Positions 8,081 to 17,642 of a DNA stretch of 40,458 nucleotides are shown in pieces. The notes under the pieces were generated by a model. That model was not told the DNA's origin, ran no database searches, and saw nothing but the letters and a program-made list of their open reading frames with translations. A program made the position numbers and the translations under genes. This DNA is from Flavobacteriales bacterium. Lineage in GTDB: Bacteria; Bacteroidota; Bacteroidia; Flavobacteriales; BACL11. Each line of letters opens with the position of its first letter. The first letter of the stretch is position 1. The stretch is from assembly GCA_002716345.1 (NCBI GenBank), contig PBAP01000004.1, positions 1 to 40,458 on the forward strand. The letters run 5' to 3'.

Positions 8081-9208
8081 TCAAATTTTCTTGTAATAAT
8101 TATAGATTTTGTTGTAAACTATTTTTTCAGAAAATTCATTCAAGTATAAAAGCCTACTATTTGACCCCGCCTTTAACAAATCTAAATGTAAAATCTTTTC
8201 AAGAGATTCGGTTAATCCTCTTTTATTTAGAGGGCTTGCTAGCACTCCGTTGAGATTTTTCTTAGAAATTAAATGTTTACATCCAGGCATTTCAGAAGTC
8301 ACAATAGGTTTTCCTGATGCCATAGCCTCCAATAGGAAACGTGGTGTCCCCTCTCTGTATGAAGTCGGGAGTGCGCATATATCTGAAATAGAAATAAGAT
8401 TAGAGATGTCATTTCTCTCTCCTAAAAATTCAACAAAGTCATGTTTACTATAAAAATCAATTTCTTGAAAGGTATGGCTATCTGTGTTTTTATGATCAAC
8501 CCAACCTACTACCACTAATTTAATTTTGTACTGTAATTTATCATTTAATTCTTTTACAGCATGAAAAAGTAAATCAAGCCCTTTAGATTTAACAAGCCTA
8601 CTAACAAAAAGAACAATTTTAGAATTTTCACTTTTTAATTTATTTAAAAATTTATCCTTTACTAGCTTGTTTGGATAAAATATATCTTCGTTTACAGCAC
8701 TTCCTTTAATGATTTTATAGTTTTTTTTAATTCCAAGATCTAAAACGTCATCAGAGTTTTGAAATATACATTTGGTTTTAAAAACTGTATTATTAAATTT
8801 ATAACAAAACTTAATTAAGTTTTGCTGCAGTTTATATTTTAAAGTTTTTTTAGAAAATAAAGTTCCAAGACCTGTAACATGGTTAAAAACATTAAGACCA
8901 AGTAACCCTCCGATTGTTCCCCCAATGATATTTGGCTGCATTCTAAAGCAGTGTACTATGTCAAAATCATTGTCACGTAGAATTTTATAAAAATCAACCG
9001 CAAATTCCATGTGATCTAAAATATTTTTACCTCTTATATTTTTCCCAACAACTAAAACTTTTAATCCTAACTCTCTAATTTTTTTGTCGAATCCATCGTC
9101 AGGCACTATTACTGTTACACTGCTACCTTTTTTAATTAAAAACTTTGACAATCTTATTCTCGATAAAAAAAAATCTTTTCCTGTATTTTCAACAATTGCT
9201 ACTTTCAC
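8081..9208 (-). CDS. GT4 family glycosyltransferase (PglA/WbtG-like)
   Basis: This is a 375-residue GT-B enzyme. The N-terminal half resembles the PglA-type group (KVAIVENTGKDFFL, then DFDIVHCFRMQPNI and HVTGLGTLF). The C-terminal half has the nucleotide-sugar site: RLVKSKGLDLL and the E-x7-E pair at Glu286 and Glu294 (REGTPRFLLEAM). It is predicted to transfer a sugar from a nucleotide donor onto the lipid-linked repeat unit with retention of configuration. Donor and linkage are not predictable. The start is GTG: the in-frame codons back to a TAA at 9230-9232 contain no ATG. It is the last gene of the long cluster before the export pair. Confidence 0.88.
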   Translation of the reverse strand: MKVAIVENTGKDFFLSRIRLSKFLIKKGSSVTVIVPDDGFDKKIRELGLKVLVVGKNIRGKNILDHMEFAVDFYKILRDNDFDIVHCFRMQPNIIGGTIGGLLGLNVFNHVTGLGTLFSKKTLKYKLQQNLIKFCYKFNNTVFKTKCIFQNSDDVLDLGIKKNYKIIKGSAVNEDIFYPNKLVKDKFLNKLKSENSKIVLFVSRLVKSKGLDLLFHAVKELNDKLQYKIKLVVVGWVDHKNTDSHTFQEIDFYSKHDFVEFLGERNDISNLISISDICALPTSYREGTPRFLLEAMASGKPIVTSEMPGCKHLISKKNLNGVLASPLNKRGLTESLEKILHLDLLKAGSNSRLLYLNEFSEKIVYNKIYNYYKKI

Positions 9209-9296
9209 TGGTAATTTTTTAATAGAAGTTTATATGATTTTTAAAAAATTAAAAATATACTTAATAATAACCCTCAGCTGTAAAGAAATATTAGAA

Positions 9297-10451
9297 TCAA
9301 ACGTACTTTTCATACAAGATGTGTGTTTCTTTTGCTGTTTTATTCCAATTTAAACTTTTGGCTCTCTTTAACCCACTACTTTTTTGTGATTTAATTTCTG
9401 AATTATCTCGGCACACTGAAATAATTGATTCAGACAATTGGTAGATGTCCATAGGATCAATAATTGTCGCGCATCGGCCTGCAATCTCAGGTAAAGATGA
9501 TTTATTAGATGTTATGACTGGACATTGACAGGCCATGGCCTCAAGAATTGTTAAACCAAAGCCTTCAAATAAAGATGGGTAAACAAATACACTTGCCTTA
9601 GTGTACAGATATCTCAACAATTCATCACTCACGAAACCAATCATATGAACTCGATTTTGCAGTTTAAGGCTATTGATATATTGCTTGCTTTTTTTAAAAT
9701 CCCAGCCATCTCCACCGACTGCTATTAAGTGATGATCAAAACTGTTTTTAATTAAGTTGAAAGCTTTAATTACAGATGAAAAGTTTTTTCTAGGGCTCAA
9801 TTTACCAACACACAGTATAAATTTTTTTTCTTTAAGAAATTTTATTTTATCATTATCTGCAATTTGATTTAATTTGATTTTGTTGAAAAAAAACTTACCA
9901 ACTCCTTCATAAACAACACTAATTCTTTTTTCAATAGATTGATGATAATTTTTCTTGCAAAATAGTTCAACTTCCGTTGCAGTGTATTTTGAAACACAAA
10001 TTAGATGATCAGCTTTTTTAACTATTTGCCTAAAACTTTCTTTCATTAGCCAATTATCTTTTTTAGTAAAAAATTGAGGATGAGTTAAAGGACCAATGTC
10101 ATGTATAGTTACTATATAAGGTTTATTTGTAGCAATAGGATAGGTTAGTGAATGCGCGTGCAATAGATTAATATTGCAATCTATCATGTTTTCAATTTTC
10201 GGAAAGTTAAGGTATTTCCAGAGCAAGGGCGTTATTTTTCTACCAAATGGCAATATTCTTAATCCAGAGTTATCTTTTAACAATCTTAGTTCTCTAGATT
10301 TTTTTTCACTACCTGTTGCTATAGGAATGAAGTTATAATTACTTTTAAGTTCTTTTAGATGACTGTACAAATATTTTGAATACCTAGCAATTCCATGGCC
10401 TTGATTTGTCGTAAACTGGTTCGAAAAAAACCCTATGTTTTTATTTTTCAT
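9297..10451 (-). CDS. GT4 family glycosyltransferase
   Basis: This is a 384-residue GT-B glycosyltransferase of the mannosyltransferase-like GT4 group. It has GHGIARYSKYLYSHL near the N-terminus, VTIHDIGPLTHP and LICVSKYTATEV in the middle, and VGKLSPRKNFSSVIKAF in the donor-binding half. The E-x7-E motif is Glu296/Glu304 (EGFGLTILEAM). It probably adds one sugar of the repeat unit. The ATG overlaps the stop codon of the preceding GT2 gene by one base (TAATG), indicating translational coupling. An 88-base gap follows before the next gene, and I see no feature in it. Confidence 0.88.
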   Translation of the reverse strand: MKNKNIGFFSNQFTTNQGHGIARYSKYLYSHLKELKSNYNFIPIATGSEKKSRELRLLKDNSGLRILPFGRKITPLLWKYLNFPKIENMIDCNINLLHAHSLTYPIATNKPYIVTIHDIGPLTHPQFFTKKDNWLMKESFRQIVKKADHLICVSKYTATEVELFCKKNYHQSIEKRISVVYEGVGKFFFNKIKLNQIADNDKIKFLKEKKFILCVGKLSPRKNFSSVIKAFNLIKNSFDHHLIAVGGDGWDFKKSKQYINSLKLQNRVHMIGFVSDELLRYLYTKASVFVYPSLFEGFGLTILEAMACQCPVITSNKSSLPEIAGRCATIIDPMDIYQLSESIISVCRDNSEIKSQKSSGLKRAKSLNWNKTAKETHILYEKYV

Positions 10452-11425
10452 TAATGGCTCTTTATTTCAAAGTTTGTTTTTGCAAAAACTTTATTCCATG
10501 AAACATTTATTTTATTTCTCAATTTACTATTTAAAAACAGTCCAAAAAATGCTGCATACGAATCAAAGTCAAATGGATAAATAAAAATACTTTTAATTAG
10601 AAAATAAAATGATTTTTTTTTTGAACTTAAGTAATGATGATTAACTCTTCCAATTCTCTTGTAAAAACACCCCTTAGCTTTTTTTTGATCCATAAAGCTC
10701 AACTTACCAATTTCTCTTTTGTATTTTTTTCTTATGTATTTGTAAGCGTTTATTTCATTTACAGAATTTGATGAAGTTCTCACTCCACGATGTATCCTAA
10801 GTAATAATAAATTTTCTTTTACAGCATGAATTTCATATTTTTTGCTAATTCTAATCCACATATCCCAATCTTGTCTTGCTTTTAAATTTGTGTCAAATTT
10901 TCCAACATGTTTGAAAACTTCCTTTTTAATTAAATAACTTGAAGTTGGTGAGGTTATATCATTAATCAATAATTTTGAATGAATTAAACCAACAAAGTAA
11001 GTTCTTTTTTTGTCAGAAACAACTAATCCATTTTCATAATTAATTTCTTTTAGACCACAATAAACAGCTCCTACATTTTTGCGATTTTTAATTAAATTAT
11101 ATTGTTTATGCAATTTAGTTTTTTCCCACAGATCATCACTATCTAAAAATGCTATGTATTGACCGTTACTTTTTTCAATTCCATAGTTTCTTGCTACATT
11201 TCCTCCCGAATTTATTTGTTTTAAATATATTAATTTGGTTTCTAAGTTTTTTTCTTTCCATGAGTTTATTTTCTCTGATGTTTTGTCTGTTGACCCGTCA
11301 TCAACTACTATTATTTCTATTGGCCTGTATGTTTGATTTATGCATGTATTTAAAGCATCAATAATCATTTTTTGCCTGTTAAACGTCGGTATTACTATAG
11401 AAATCAAATCTGAGGGATTAACCAT
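10451..11425 (-). CDS. GT2 family glycosyltransferase
   Basis: This is a 324-residue inverting GT-A glycosyltransferase. The canonical start is ISIVIPTFNRQKMI at residues 8-21, with [20 protein letters not shown] and the metal-binding FLDSDDLW after it. LKARQDWDMWIRIS is the usual acceptor-side segment. The C-terminal about 90 residues are basic and aromatic and may contact the membrane. It overlaps the preceding GT2 gene by 8 bases and the next gene by one base. It probably acts on the lipid-linked oligosaccharide at the inner face of the membrane. Confidence 0.9.
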   Translation of the reverse strand: MVNPSDLISIVIPTFNRQKMIIDALNTCINQTYRPIEIIVVDDGSTDKTSEKINSWKEKNLETKLIYLKQINSGGNVARNYGIEKSNGQYIAFLDSDDLWEKTKLHKQYNLIKNRKNVGAVYCGLKEINYENGLVVSDKKRTYFVGLIHSKLLINDITSPTSSYLIKKEVFKHVGKFDTNLKARQDWDMWIRISKKYEIHAVKENLLLLRIHRGVRTSSNSVNEINAYKYIRKKYKREIGKLSFMDQKKAKGCFYKRIGRVNHHYLSSKKKSFYFLIKSIFIYPFDFDSYAAFFGLFLNSKLRNKINVSWNKVFAKTNFEIKSH

Positions 11426-12227
11426 TTTTTTTAAAAATATTTTCTAGACTCGATCTTGAAATTGAGTTTTGTTTGTCCCAAACTAATGAGTTGGCACGAA
11501 AAACAGCAAAAGAAGAGTGAATTGCAGAAATAAGTCCAGGTGTTCCATCTAAATAGCCTTTTTTGTATAAAAATTTTATTAAAAATTCTTTAATTGTTCT
11601 AATAAAAATTTTGATGAAGGTAATTTTTTCATCCGACGTTTCTAACTTTTTTACCTCTTCGTTTTGGTAAATTAAACTCTTTTTTAATCTTTCTGAATAT
11701 GAATCGTCATTAAAGTGATGCATTTTTTCTTTTAGTTGTCCGACATTCTTAGAATTTAAAATTATTCTTTCATGATACATTCCTTCAAATTTTAAAACTT
11801 CTCTTTTTGCTAAATGTACCAAGTTCCAGTCTGCCCAACCACCCCCTCTCATGGGTCTGTGAAGAAAATAATTTAAGCGTCTAAATTTAAACGCATCATA
11901 TTTGTTTAGATTTATAGCAATTTTAATTTCATCAAATAGTTCTTTTGAAACTCTTTCGTCAATGTCCATATGTAATATCCAATCGGACTTAGATTTATTT
12001 ATTCCTTTATTTCTCTGGTCTGCGTAATATTCGCCTTTCTTTCTTTTTGAATTTAGAAAAGTTACTTTTTCACCGAATGATTCACATATTTCTCTTGTCT
12101 TGTCAGTTGATCCATCATCTACGATAACAATCTCATCAACTTTATCATGTAAATTATTCAAAAACCCTTCAATATCAACTTCTTCATTAAATGAAATGGC
12201 AACAACTCCGAGCATTTGGTGCCTCAT
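11418..12227 (-). CDS. GT2 family glycosyltransferase (WaaE/KdtX-like)
   Basis: This is a 269-residue GT-A enzyme. It has [32 protein letters not shown] and the acidic metal site [10 protein letters not shown], in the manner of the WaaE/KdtX beta-glucosyltransferase group. It is followed by the conserved [17 protein letters not shown] segment and a histidine-rich region (MHHFNDDSY). A hydrophobic stretch near residues 200-240 may associate with the membrane. The specificity of the group varies, so the sugar transferred is open. It overlaps UDP-xylose synthase by four bases (ATGA). Confidence 0.88.
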   Translation of the reverse strand: MRHQMLGVVAISFNEEVDIEGFLNNLHDKVDEIVIVDDGSTDKTREICESFGEKVTFLNSKRKKGEYYADQRNKGINKSKSDWILHMDIDERVSKELFDEIKIAINLNKYDAFKFRRLNYFLHRPMRGGGWADWNLVHLAKREVLKFEGMYHERIILNSKNVGQLKEKMHHFNDDSYSERLKKSLIYQNEEVKKLETSDEKITFIKIFIRTIKEFLIKFLYKKGYLDGTPGLISAIHSSFAVFRANSLVWDKQNSISRSSLENIFKKNG

Positions 12228-13162
12228 ACTAAATTCTTTTCAAAATATTCAATTGTTTTTAACAGTCCAACATCTAATTCAATTTTCGGTTCCCAGCCGT
12301 TTAAAACTTTATTCGCAAGAGAAATATCAGGTTTTCTTTGTTTTGGGTCATCATCAGGCATTTTTGAAAAAATTATTTTTGATTTTGAGCCAGTTAAATC
12401 AAGTACCTTATTAGCTAAATCTATTATAGTAAATTCACAAGGGTTACCTAAATTGACAGGCCCAATGAACTCATCATTTGTACTCATTGTTTTTTTAATT
12501 CCTGAAATTAAATCATCAATATATTGAAATGACCTAGTTTGTTTACCATCTCCGTAAATAGTAATATTATCTCCTTTTAAAGCTTGGACAATAAAGTTAG
12601 AAACAACTCTTCCATCATTTGGGTGCATATTTGGGCCGTACGTGTTAAAAATACGTACAATCTTTATTTTAACATTGTTTTGATTGTGATAGTCCATGAA
12701 AAGTGTTTCTGCACATCTTTTTCCTTCGTCGTAACATGATCTTAACCCGATTGGATTAACATTTCCCCAATAATTTTCTTTTTGCGGGTGCTGTTGAGGA
12801 TCACCATAAATTTCACTTGTGCTTGCCTGCAAAACTTTTGCATTTGTCCTTTTTGATAATCCTAATACATTTATTGCTCCCATTACTGAAGTTTTAATTG
12901 TTTTAATTGGATTATATTGATAGTGAATTGGAGAGGCGGGACATGCTAAGTTATAAATTTCATCAACTTCTGCAAAATAAGGTTGAGTAATATCATGCCT
13001 CACTAGCTCAAAAAATGAATTATTTATTATTTCAACAATATTTTTTTTTGATCCCGTAAAAAAATTATCAAGGCAAATTACTTCATTACCCTCTTTTAAG
13101 AGATTTTTACAGAGGTGTGAGCCTACAAATCCTGCGCCTCCTGTTACAAGTATTTTCTTCAT
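12224..13162 (-). CDS. uxs: UDP-glucuronate decarboxylase (UDP-xylose synthase)
   Basis: This 312-residue SDR enzyme converts UDP-glucuronate to UDP-xylose. It has a [12 protein letters not shown]-binding motif at residues 8-16, [11 protein letters not shown], the family-defining [23 protein letters not shown] and a catalytic Y-x3-K (CYDEGKR). [20 protein letters not shown] and [14 protein letters not shown] follow. All are hallmarks of soluble bacterial UXS. Its substrate is made by the UDP-glucose dehydrogenase at 26277-27668. Its presence implies that xylose, or a sugar derived from it, enters the polymer. Confidence 0.95.
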   Translation of the reverse strand: MKKILVTGGAGFVGSHLCKNLLKEGNEVICLDNFFTGSKKNIVEIINNSFFELVRHDITQPYFAEVDEIYNLACPASPIHYQYNPIKTIKTSVMGAINVLGLSKRTNAKVLQASTSEIYGDPQQHPQKENYWGNVNPIGLRSCYDEGKRCAETLFMDYHNQNNVKIKIVRIFNTYGPNMHPNDGRVVSNFIVQALKGDNITIYGDGKQTRSFQYIDDLISGIKKTMSTNDEFIGPVNLGNPCEFTIIDLANKVLDLTGSKSKIIFSKMPDDDPKQRKPDISLANKVLNGWEPKIELDVGLLKTIEYFEKNLV

Positions 13163-13169
13163 AATAATA

Positions 13170-14075
13170 TTATTTTATTTTCATTGGTCTAATTATTCTA
13201 TCTTTTATTTGTTTAATGAGTCTTTTTATTTTTTGTTGATTGTAAAAATCAAGTTTAAAATTTTTAGATTTTGACTTTATTAAATCATTATTGCTATAAC
13301 CAAAAAAATTTGCAAGTTGAACTACAGACTCATCCATTTTTAGATAGTAGCTTTTATCATTTTTCCATTTTAACTTTGAATCTCCATGAATATGTTTTAT
13401 CATGTTTTCATCATATTTAACTTCTATAAATTTACAAATCAATGAAATATTTTTTTTTGGATGATCAACTAAATCTTCATATTTAAGTTCTAGATAATTA
13501 TTGTGATTAATTAAATTTTTGAAAGCGATAAGATTCTTGTAAGATTTTAACCATGCAAACTGTCTTTTCTCAGGATCTGTTCCAAAAAGTTTTTGAGCAG
13601 AATGCTGCACAGATTGAGGATTTCTTACTAACCCAATTATTTTAACATCATATTCTGTTTTTTTCATCCACTTTAATATTAATGATAGACTTGCCCAATT
13701 GGCTAAATACTGAGGGGATTTTTCAAAAAAAATATTTTTGCAAAACTTGTTGCACAGCTCCTCCCAACCGTTAAATATCAAATCTTCATCACAAACCTTT
13801 GTATTAAATTTAGAAATATTTTTTTTAAGTAAGTCTATCATATAAATTTTTGCATTTTTTCTAGAACCATAACCACGATATGAGATGTTATTAGAAAATA
13901 GCACATTATTAGATTTCAAAATTACAGCTCCTTTTAGCCAATGGTGTGTCTCTAAATATGTGTGTGGGGAGTAAGCAACAGTTTGAATATTACCATGTTG
14001 GCACAAGCTATTTTGCAACATAGTTGAGCCTGACCTTTTATCTGATAATAAAATTAAAACAGTCTTTTTTTTCAT
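13170..14075 (-). CDS. Sulfotransferase (PAPS-dependent)
   Basis: This 301-residue protein has a 5'-phosphosulfate-binding loop at the N-terminus ([12 protein letters not shown], Ser15-Gly-Ser-Thr18). A candidate 3'-phosphate site is [18 protein letters not shown], and [17 protein letters not shown] is the usual later segment of the family. It would transfer sulfate from PAPS to a hydroxyl or amine on the growing polysaccharide. No signal peptide is seen, so it acts in the cytoplasm. It starts 4 bases inside the end of the polymerase gene and lies 7 bases before uxs. The acceptor is unknown. Confidence 0.85.
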   Translation of the reverse strand: MKKKTVLILLSDKRSGSTMLQNSLCQHGNIQTVAYSPHTYLETHHWLKGAVILKSNNVLFSNNISYRGYGSRKNAKIYMIDLLKKNISKFNTKVCDEDLIFNGWEELCNKFCKNIFFEKSPQYLANWASLSLILKWMKKTEYDVKIIGLVRNPQSVQHSAQKLFGTDPEKRQFAWLKSYKNLIAFKNLINHNNYLELKYEDLVDHPKKNISLICKFIEVKYDENMIKHIHGDSKLKWKNDKSYYLKMDESVVQLANFFGYSNNDLIKSKSKNFKLDFYNQQKIKRLIKQIKDRIIRPMKIK

Positions 14076-15358
14076 TGTCTAATTTCTTCTTTAATGATTA
14101 GGGTAGATAAAACTAAGCATAAAAAAAATATAGCTGATCCGTTTGGAGTAGTTATTGCCCCATGAGATGTAAAACACCAAATAAACACAGGAACAATACA
14201 TATGAAAAGATTACTCCTTTTTTTAACGCAAAACATCAGATTTTTCCAAATTAAGTACAGAATGAACATATAAATAATAGAGACTAAAAATCCATAAATA
14301 TAAAATGATCTACCAAACAAAGAGTGATCAGGGTTATTAACATTTAAATCAAAATATTTTATACTTTTTTTAGATCTTAACGAGTTTATAGTTGCACCTG
14401 AAAACAAATAAAATGGTTTTTTTTGTAAATCGTTAAAGGGCTGAGTATAAGAAAAGACCCTTTCATTAATCCCACGAATTTGATTTTCATTACTTGCTTC
14501 AATTTCAAATGAAGCCTTATTGATCCTGTCAAAATTCAAGTATTTAGTGTTCTCAACCAACTTTCCCCAATTTAAAAATATAGATATGATAATCAAAGAG
14601 AATAAGTATTTGTAATTAGAATTAATATTTGAAATTAATACTTTAAATAAAAATATTAAGATTAATGATATAAACACAGTTCTACTGTACGTAGCAGTTG
14701 CTGCCGCTAATGTAAATAGAATGATTAAAATATTTGATGTTTTTATTTTTTCAAAATAAATAACAATACCTAACCCAAATAAAATTATAGTACCAGAAAT
14801 ATTAGATACACCAATTAAACTCAAACCTCTTATAGCTTCATCAACACCCGATTTTTTGTCAAATATCTTTTCTGCGGAGGGATATAAAAAATTATAGGAA
14901 ACAAGGCTTTCTATTAAATCTCTTGTTACAGGAACACTACTACCTATTAGTACAATAGAAGTGAACAAACAGGAGTATTTAATAATACTTACGTAAGTTC
15001 TTTTTTTAGTTATCTCTTGATAAATTTTAGGGAAAAATGTAAATATTCCTATAATAGGAATAGAATGCCTAATTAAATTATAAGAAAATATTCTAATATC
15101 ATTAGTTAAAACTAAATATACAAGTTGGCTGATAATAAACATAAATAAAAGAAAAAGAGCTATTTTTTTTAACTTAATATCGCTTTTAAAATTAATGTTT
15201 CGATAAATTAAAAATATTGATATTATATCAACAAAATATAATGGGACAGCACCTATATATATATTTATTTTTGGTAGAGCAAATGTTAAAACTAAATATA
15301 AGCTTATCAGCCAACTCAATTTACTGTTTTTTTTGAAACCAATTTCCTTATTCATCAT
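14072..15358 (-). CDS. Wzy-like O-antigen/exopolysaccharide polymerase
   Basis: This 428-residue integral membrane protein has many hydrophobic segments, probably 10-12 helices. They begin with LISLYLVLTFALPKI, and a long polar loop lies in the middle (about residues 285-345). TYSRTVFISLILIFLF resembles the conserved segment of the Wzy/WaaL ligase-polymerase family, followed by a loop and another helical pair. The family joins lipid-linked repeat units at the periplasmic face. It is the only polymerase candidate in the cluster. Overall conservation in the family is low, so it rests on topology plus context. The start has two adjacent ATG codons, and it overlaps the upstream GT4 gene by 11 bases. 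Confidence 0.8.
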   Translation of the reverse strand: MMNKEIGFKKNSKLSWLISLYLVLTFALPKINIYIGAVPLYFVDIISIFLIYRNINFKSDIKLKKIALFLLFMFIISQLVYLVLTNDIRIFSYNLIRHSIPIIGIFTFFPKIYQEITKKRTYVSIIKYSCLFTSIVLIGSSVPVTRDLIESLVSYNFLYPSAEKIFDKKSGVDEAIRGLSLIGVSNISGTIILFGLGIVIYFEKIKTSNILIILFTLAAATATYSRTVFISLILIFLFKVLISNINSNYKYLFSLIIISIFLNWGKLVENTKYLNFDRINKASFEIEASNENQIRGINERVFSYTQPFNDLQKKPFYLFSGATINSLRSKKSIKYFDLNVNNPDHSLFGRSFYIYGFLVSIIYMFILYLIWKNLMFCVKKRSNLFICIVPVFIWCFTSHGAITTPNGSAIFFLCLVLSTLIIKEEIRQ

Positions 15359-16403
15359 ATATCTCGATATATTTTTCTAGTGTCATTTTTATATCAAATT
15401 TCTTTGCCCTTGTAAATGCACTTTTACCAATTTGATTACATAAGTTTATGTCATTTAATAATGACTTTATTAAAAAAATAATTTTCTCTTTTTCATTTGA
15501 GTTGACTAAAAAACCTTGCTTATTATTTATAGCAATTAATTCATTAAGCCCCTCAACATCACTTATAATGCAAGGAAGTGATGCGTTCATAGCTTCCAAA
15601 GCAGACAGCCCAAAACCTTCCCACTCAGACATAATAATAAAAATATTAGCCTCTTTAAGTAATTTAGGAATATCATCAACAAATCCTAAAAACTTAACTT
15701 TATTAATAACTTTGAGATCTTTAGCTAAATCAATTAGACGATCTTTTTCTTGACCCTCTCCAGCTACATACAGTTGAAAGTCTTCATCAATCTCAGATAT
15801 TGTTTTTATTGTTTTTTCATAGTTTTTAAGTTGATGTAATCTTCCCACTGATACTATTATTCTGTTATTATTTCTTTTAATAGGTTTTTTAAAAAGTAAT
15901 GGAATTCCATTGTAAATTATTTCAACTTTATTTTTTAAGTTATGATGTTCATTAACCAATGAATTTAATACACCTTCACTAATTGCAATTATTTTGTGAA
16001 AAGATTTATAAATAAAATAATTTAAAATCTTGCCCCACAATTTCCCTTTTCTTCTGTTGTTTGTGCTATGTTCTGTAAATATATATTTACATTCTTTGTG
16101 AGAAAAAATTTTTTTTAATAATGAAACATAAAGAGAACATGGAAATAAATGAGCATGAATTACATCTTTATTTTTGACTTCGTTTTTGAAATAGTAAAAA
16201 AGCTTAAAAAAACATCTTAAGTCATACGGAGACTTAAAGCTAAATGAATGAGAATTTTCAACATCTTTAAAATTAGATTTTGTAATGGATAATAACTTAG
16301 CATTTCTATTTTTATTAACTTCTAAGTGTAGTAATCTTACAATTTTTTGAGCTCCACCGTTCTCTAAATTAAAGTCGTTAATTATGTTATGAATTGTTTT
16401 CAT
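15348..16403 (-). CDS. GT4 family glycosyltransferase
   Basis: This is a 351-residue GT-B enzyme. It has NLENGGAQKIVRLLH near the N-terminus, KDVIHAHLFPCSLYV, IYNGIPLLF, VSVGRLHQLKNYEKTI and the E-x7-E site at Glu262/Glu270 (EGFGLSALEAM). It resembles the broad WbpX/EpsD-like GT4 group. It probably extends the repeat unit with one sugar. It overlaps both neighbours, by four bases (ATGA) upstream and 11 downstream, so it belongs to the same tightly coupled operon. Confidence 0.88.
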   Translation of the reverse strand: MKTIHNIINDFNLENGGAQKIVRLLHLEVNKNRNAKLLSITKSNFKDVENSHSFSFKSPYDLRCFFKLFYYFKNEVKNKDVIHAHLFPCSLYVSLLKKIFSHKECKYIFTEHSTNNRRKGKLWGKILNYFIYKSFHKIIAISEGVLNSLVNEHHNLKNKVEIIYNGIPLLFKKPIKRNNNRIIVSVGRLHQLKNYEKTIKTISEIDEDFQLYVAGEGQEKDRLIDLAKDLKVINKVKFLGFVDDIPKLLKEANIFIIMSEWEGFGLSALEAMNASLPCIISDVEGLNELIAINNKQGFLVNSNEKEKIIFLIKSLLNDINLCNQIGKSAFTRAKKFDIKMTLEKYIEIYDE

Positions 16404-17620
16404 TTAATATTTAAAAGTCTTTTTAGTTTCACTTTAAAATTTCTTGAAATAATACCATCACCTGTTTGTCTAAAGTTTTCATCTGGTTTAAATTCTTTCC
16501 AGTCCCTAACCTCTGTATCAGAACTTTCTTTAGCTAGTACAGAAACTATGTTTTTGTAATATGATTTTGCTGTAATTGAAATATCAAATCTTTTTATTGC
16601 ATCTTTAATAGATTCTTCACAAATTCTATTAATTAGTTTTCTATCTGAACTCAATTTTTTTATTAAAATAGATATGCCTTTGTAGTCTCCCCTTTTAAAA
16701 AGGTATCCGTTTTTTTTATCATCAATTATATAATCAGTGATTCCTTCTATTTTCCATGCTATGCACAGACAGCCAGCCATTTTAGCCTCTAGAAGGGAAT
16801 TAGGACAGCCTTCAAAATGAGAGGGGAATAAATATATATCAACGTCACTAAAGAATTTCGGAATATCTTTTTTTGCAACTTGCCCTATTAGACTAATTTT
16901 TCTATTCAGTATGTTCTTTTCTAGAACTTTTTTTAATTTTTTCTCTTCTTTTCCTTTTCCTGCAATAGTTAACTTATAATCAATTGCTAGCTTATCAAGT
17001 TCTTTAACTATTTCTGGTATGTGCATTATTCCTTTTTGATTGTGTTCTAATCTTCCTAAAAAGGCTAATTTCAAATGTTTTTTGGCACCACGCACTTTTT
17101 TAGATGCTTGCTTGTATAAATTTTTTGGAACACCGTTTGGAATCAAACTAAGATCTGATTTTTTAACGCCATAAATTTCATTTAAGTCATTATATAGCTT
17201 TGGAGTGAGAGCAATGACTGATTGAACTCTTCTACCTCCCGACAAGGTTATTCTGTATCCGTGGTCAAAGGCATTGGCACATCTTGAAATTACTCTAATA
17301 TTTTTAGGCAAGTGAGGTATTGAGCTAAGAATAGCCTCTGAATTTACTCCAATCACAACATTAATTTTTTTAAAAATACACCAGTTTACAAATTCTTCAC
17401 TTTGTTTTTTTACGTTGTAAGTGTTTTTTGCTAATAAAACACAGTTCTCATCAGCATAGCTTTTCATCCACAGCTCTGACTGTTCTTTTCCAACTGAGAC
17501 ACAATACATAACAATATTGTATTTTAGAATTTCTTTTCTTAACGTATAATAAAATGAGTATGTTCCCCCGTCTTTTGGTACCGATCCAAATGCTATTTTA
17601 ATTAAACTATTTTTTTTCAC
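16400..17620 (-). CDS. GT4 family glycosyltransferase
   Basis: This is a 406-residue GT-B glycosyltransferase. It has FGSVPKDGGTYSFYYTLR at the N-terminus, LIPNGVPKNLYKQA and AFLGRLEHNQKGIMHI. The donor-site E-x7-E is Glu270/Glu278 (FEGCPNSLLEAKMAG). The C-terminal about 50 residues are a charged extension. The start is GTG; the in-frame codons upstream to a TAA contain no ATG. A 22-base gap separates it from the upstream sulfotransferase. Confidence 0.87.
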   Translation of the reverse strand: MKKNSLIKIAFGSVPKDGGTYSFYYTLRKEILKYNIVMYCVSVGKEQSELWMKSYADENCVLLAKNTYNVKKQSEEFVNWCIFKKINVVIGVNSEAILSSIPHLPKNIRVISRCANAFDHGYRITLSGGRRVQSVIALTPKLYNDLNEIYGVKKSDLSLIPNGVPKNLYKQASKKVRGAKKHLKLAFLGRLEHNQKGIMHIPEIVKELDKLAIDYKLTIAGKGKEEKKLKKVLEKNILNRKISLIGQVAKKDIPKFFSDVDIYLFPSHFEGCPNSLLEAKMAGCLCIAWKIEGITDYIIDDKKNGYLFKRGDYKGISILIKKLSSDRKLINRICEESIKDAIKRFDISITAKSYYKNIVSVLAKESSDTEVRDWKEFKPDENFRQTGDGIISRNFKVKLKRLLNIK

Positions 17621-17642
17621 AATAATTGTTTATTACCTCATA

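Noticed and set aside
9298-9305. TACGTTTG promoter-like octamer (minus strand)
   Set aside because: It lies across the stop codon of the upstream GT4 gene, about 90 bases from the next start. It could occur by chance in AT-rich DNA, so it was not listed as a feature.
12100-12527. Two plus-strand open frames around the GT2/uxs junction
   Set aside because: Both are shadows of well-supported minus-strand genes.
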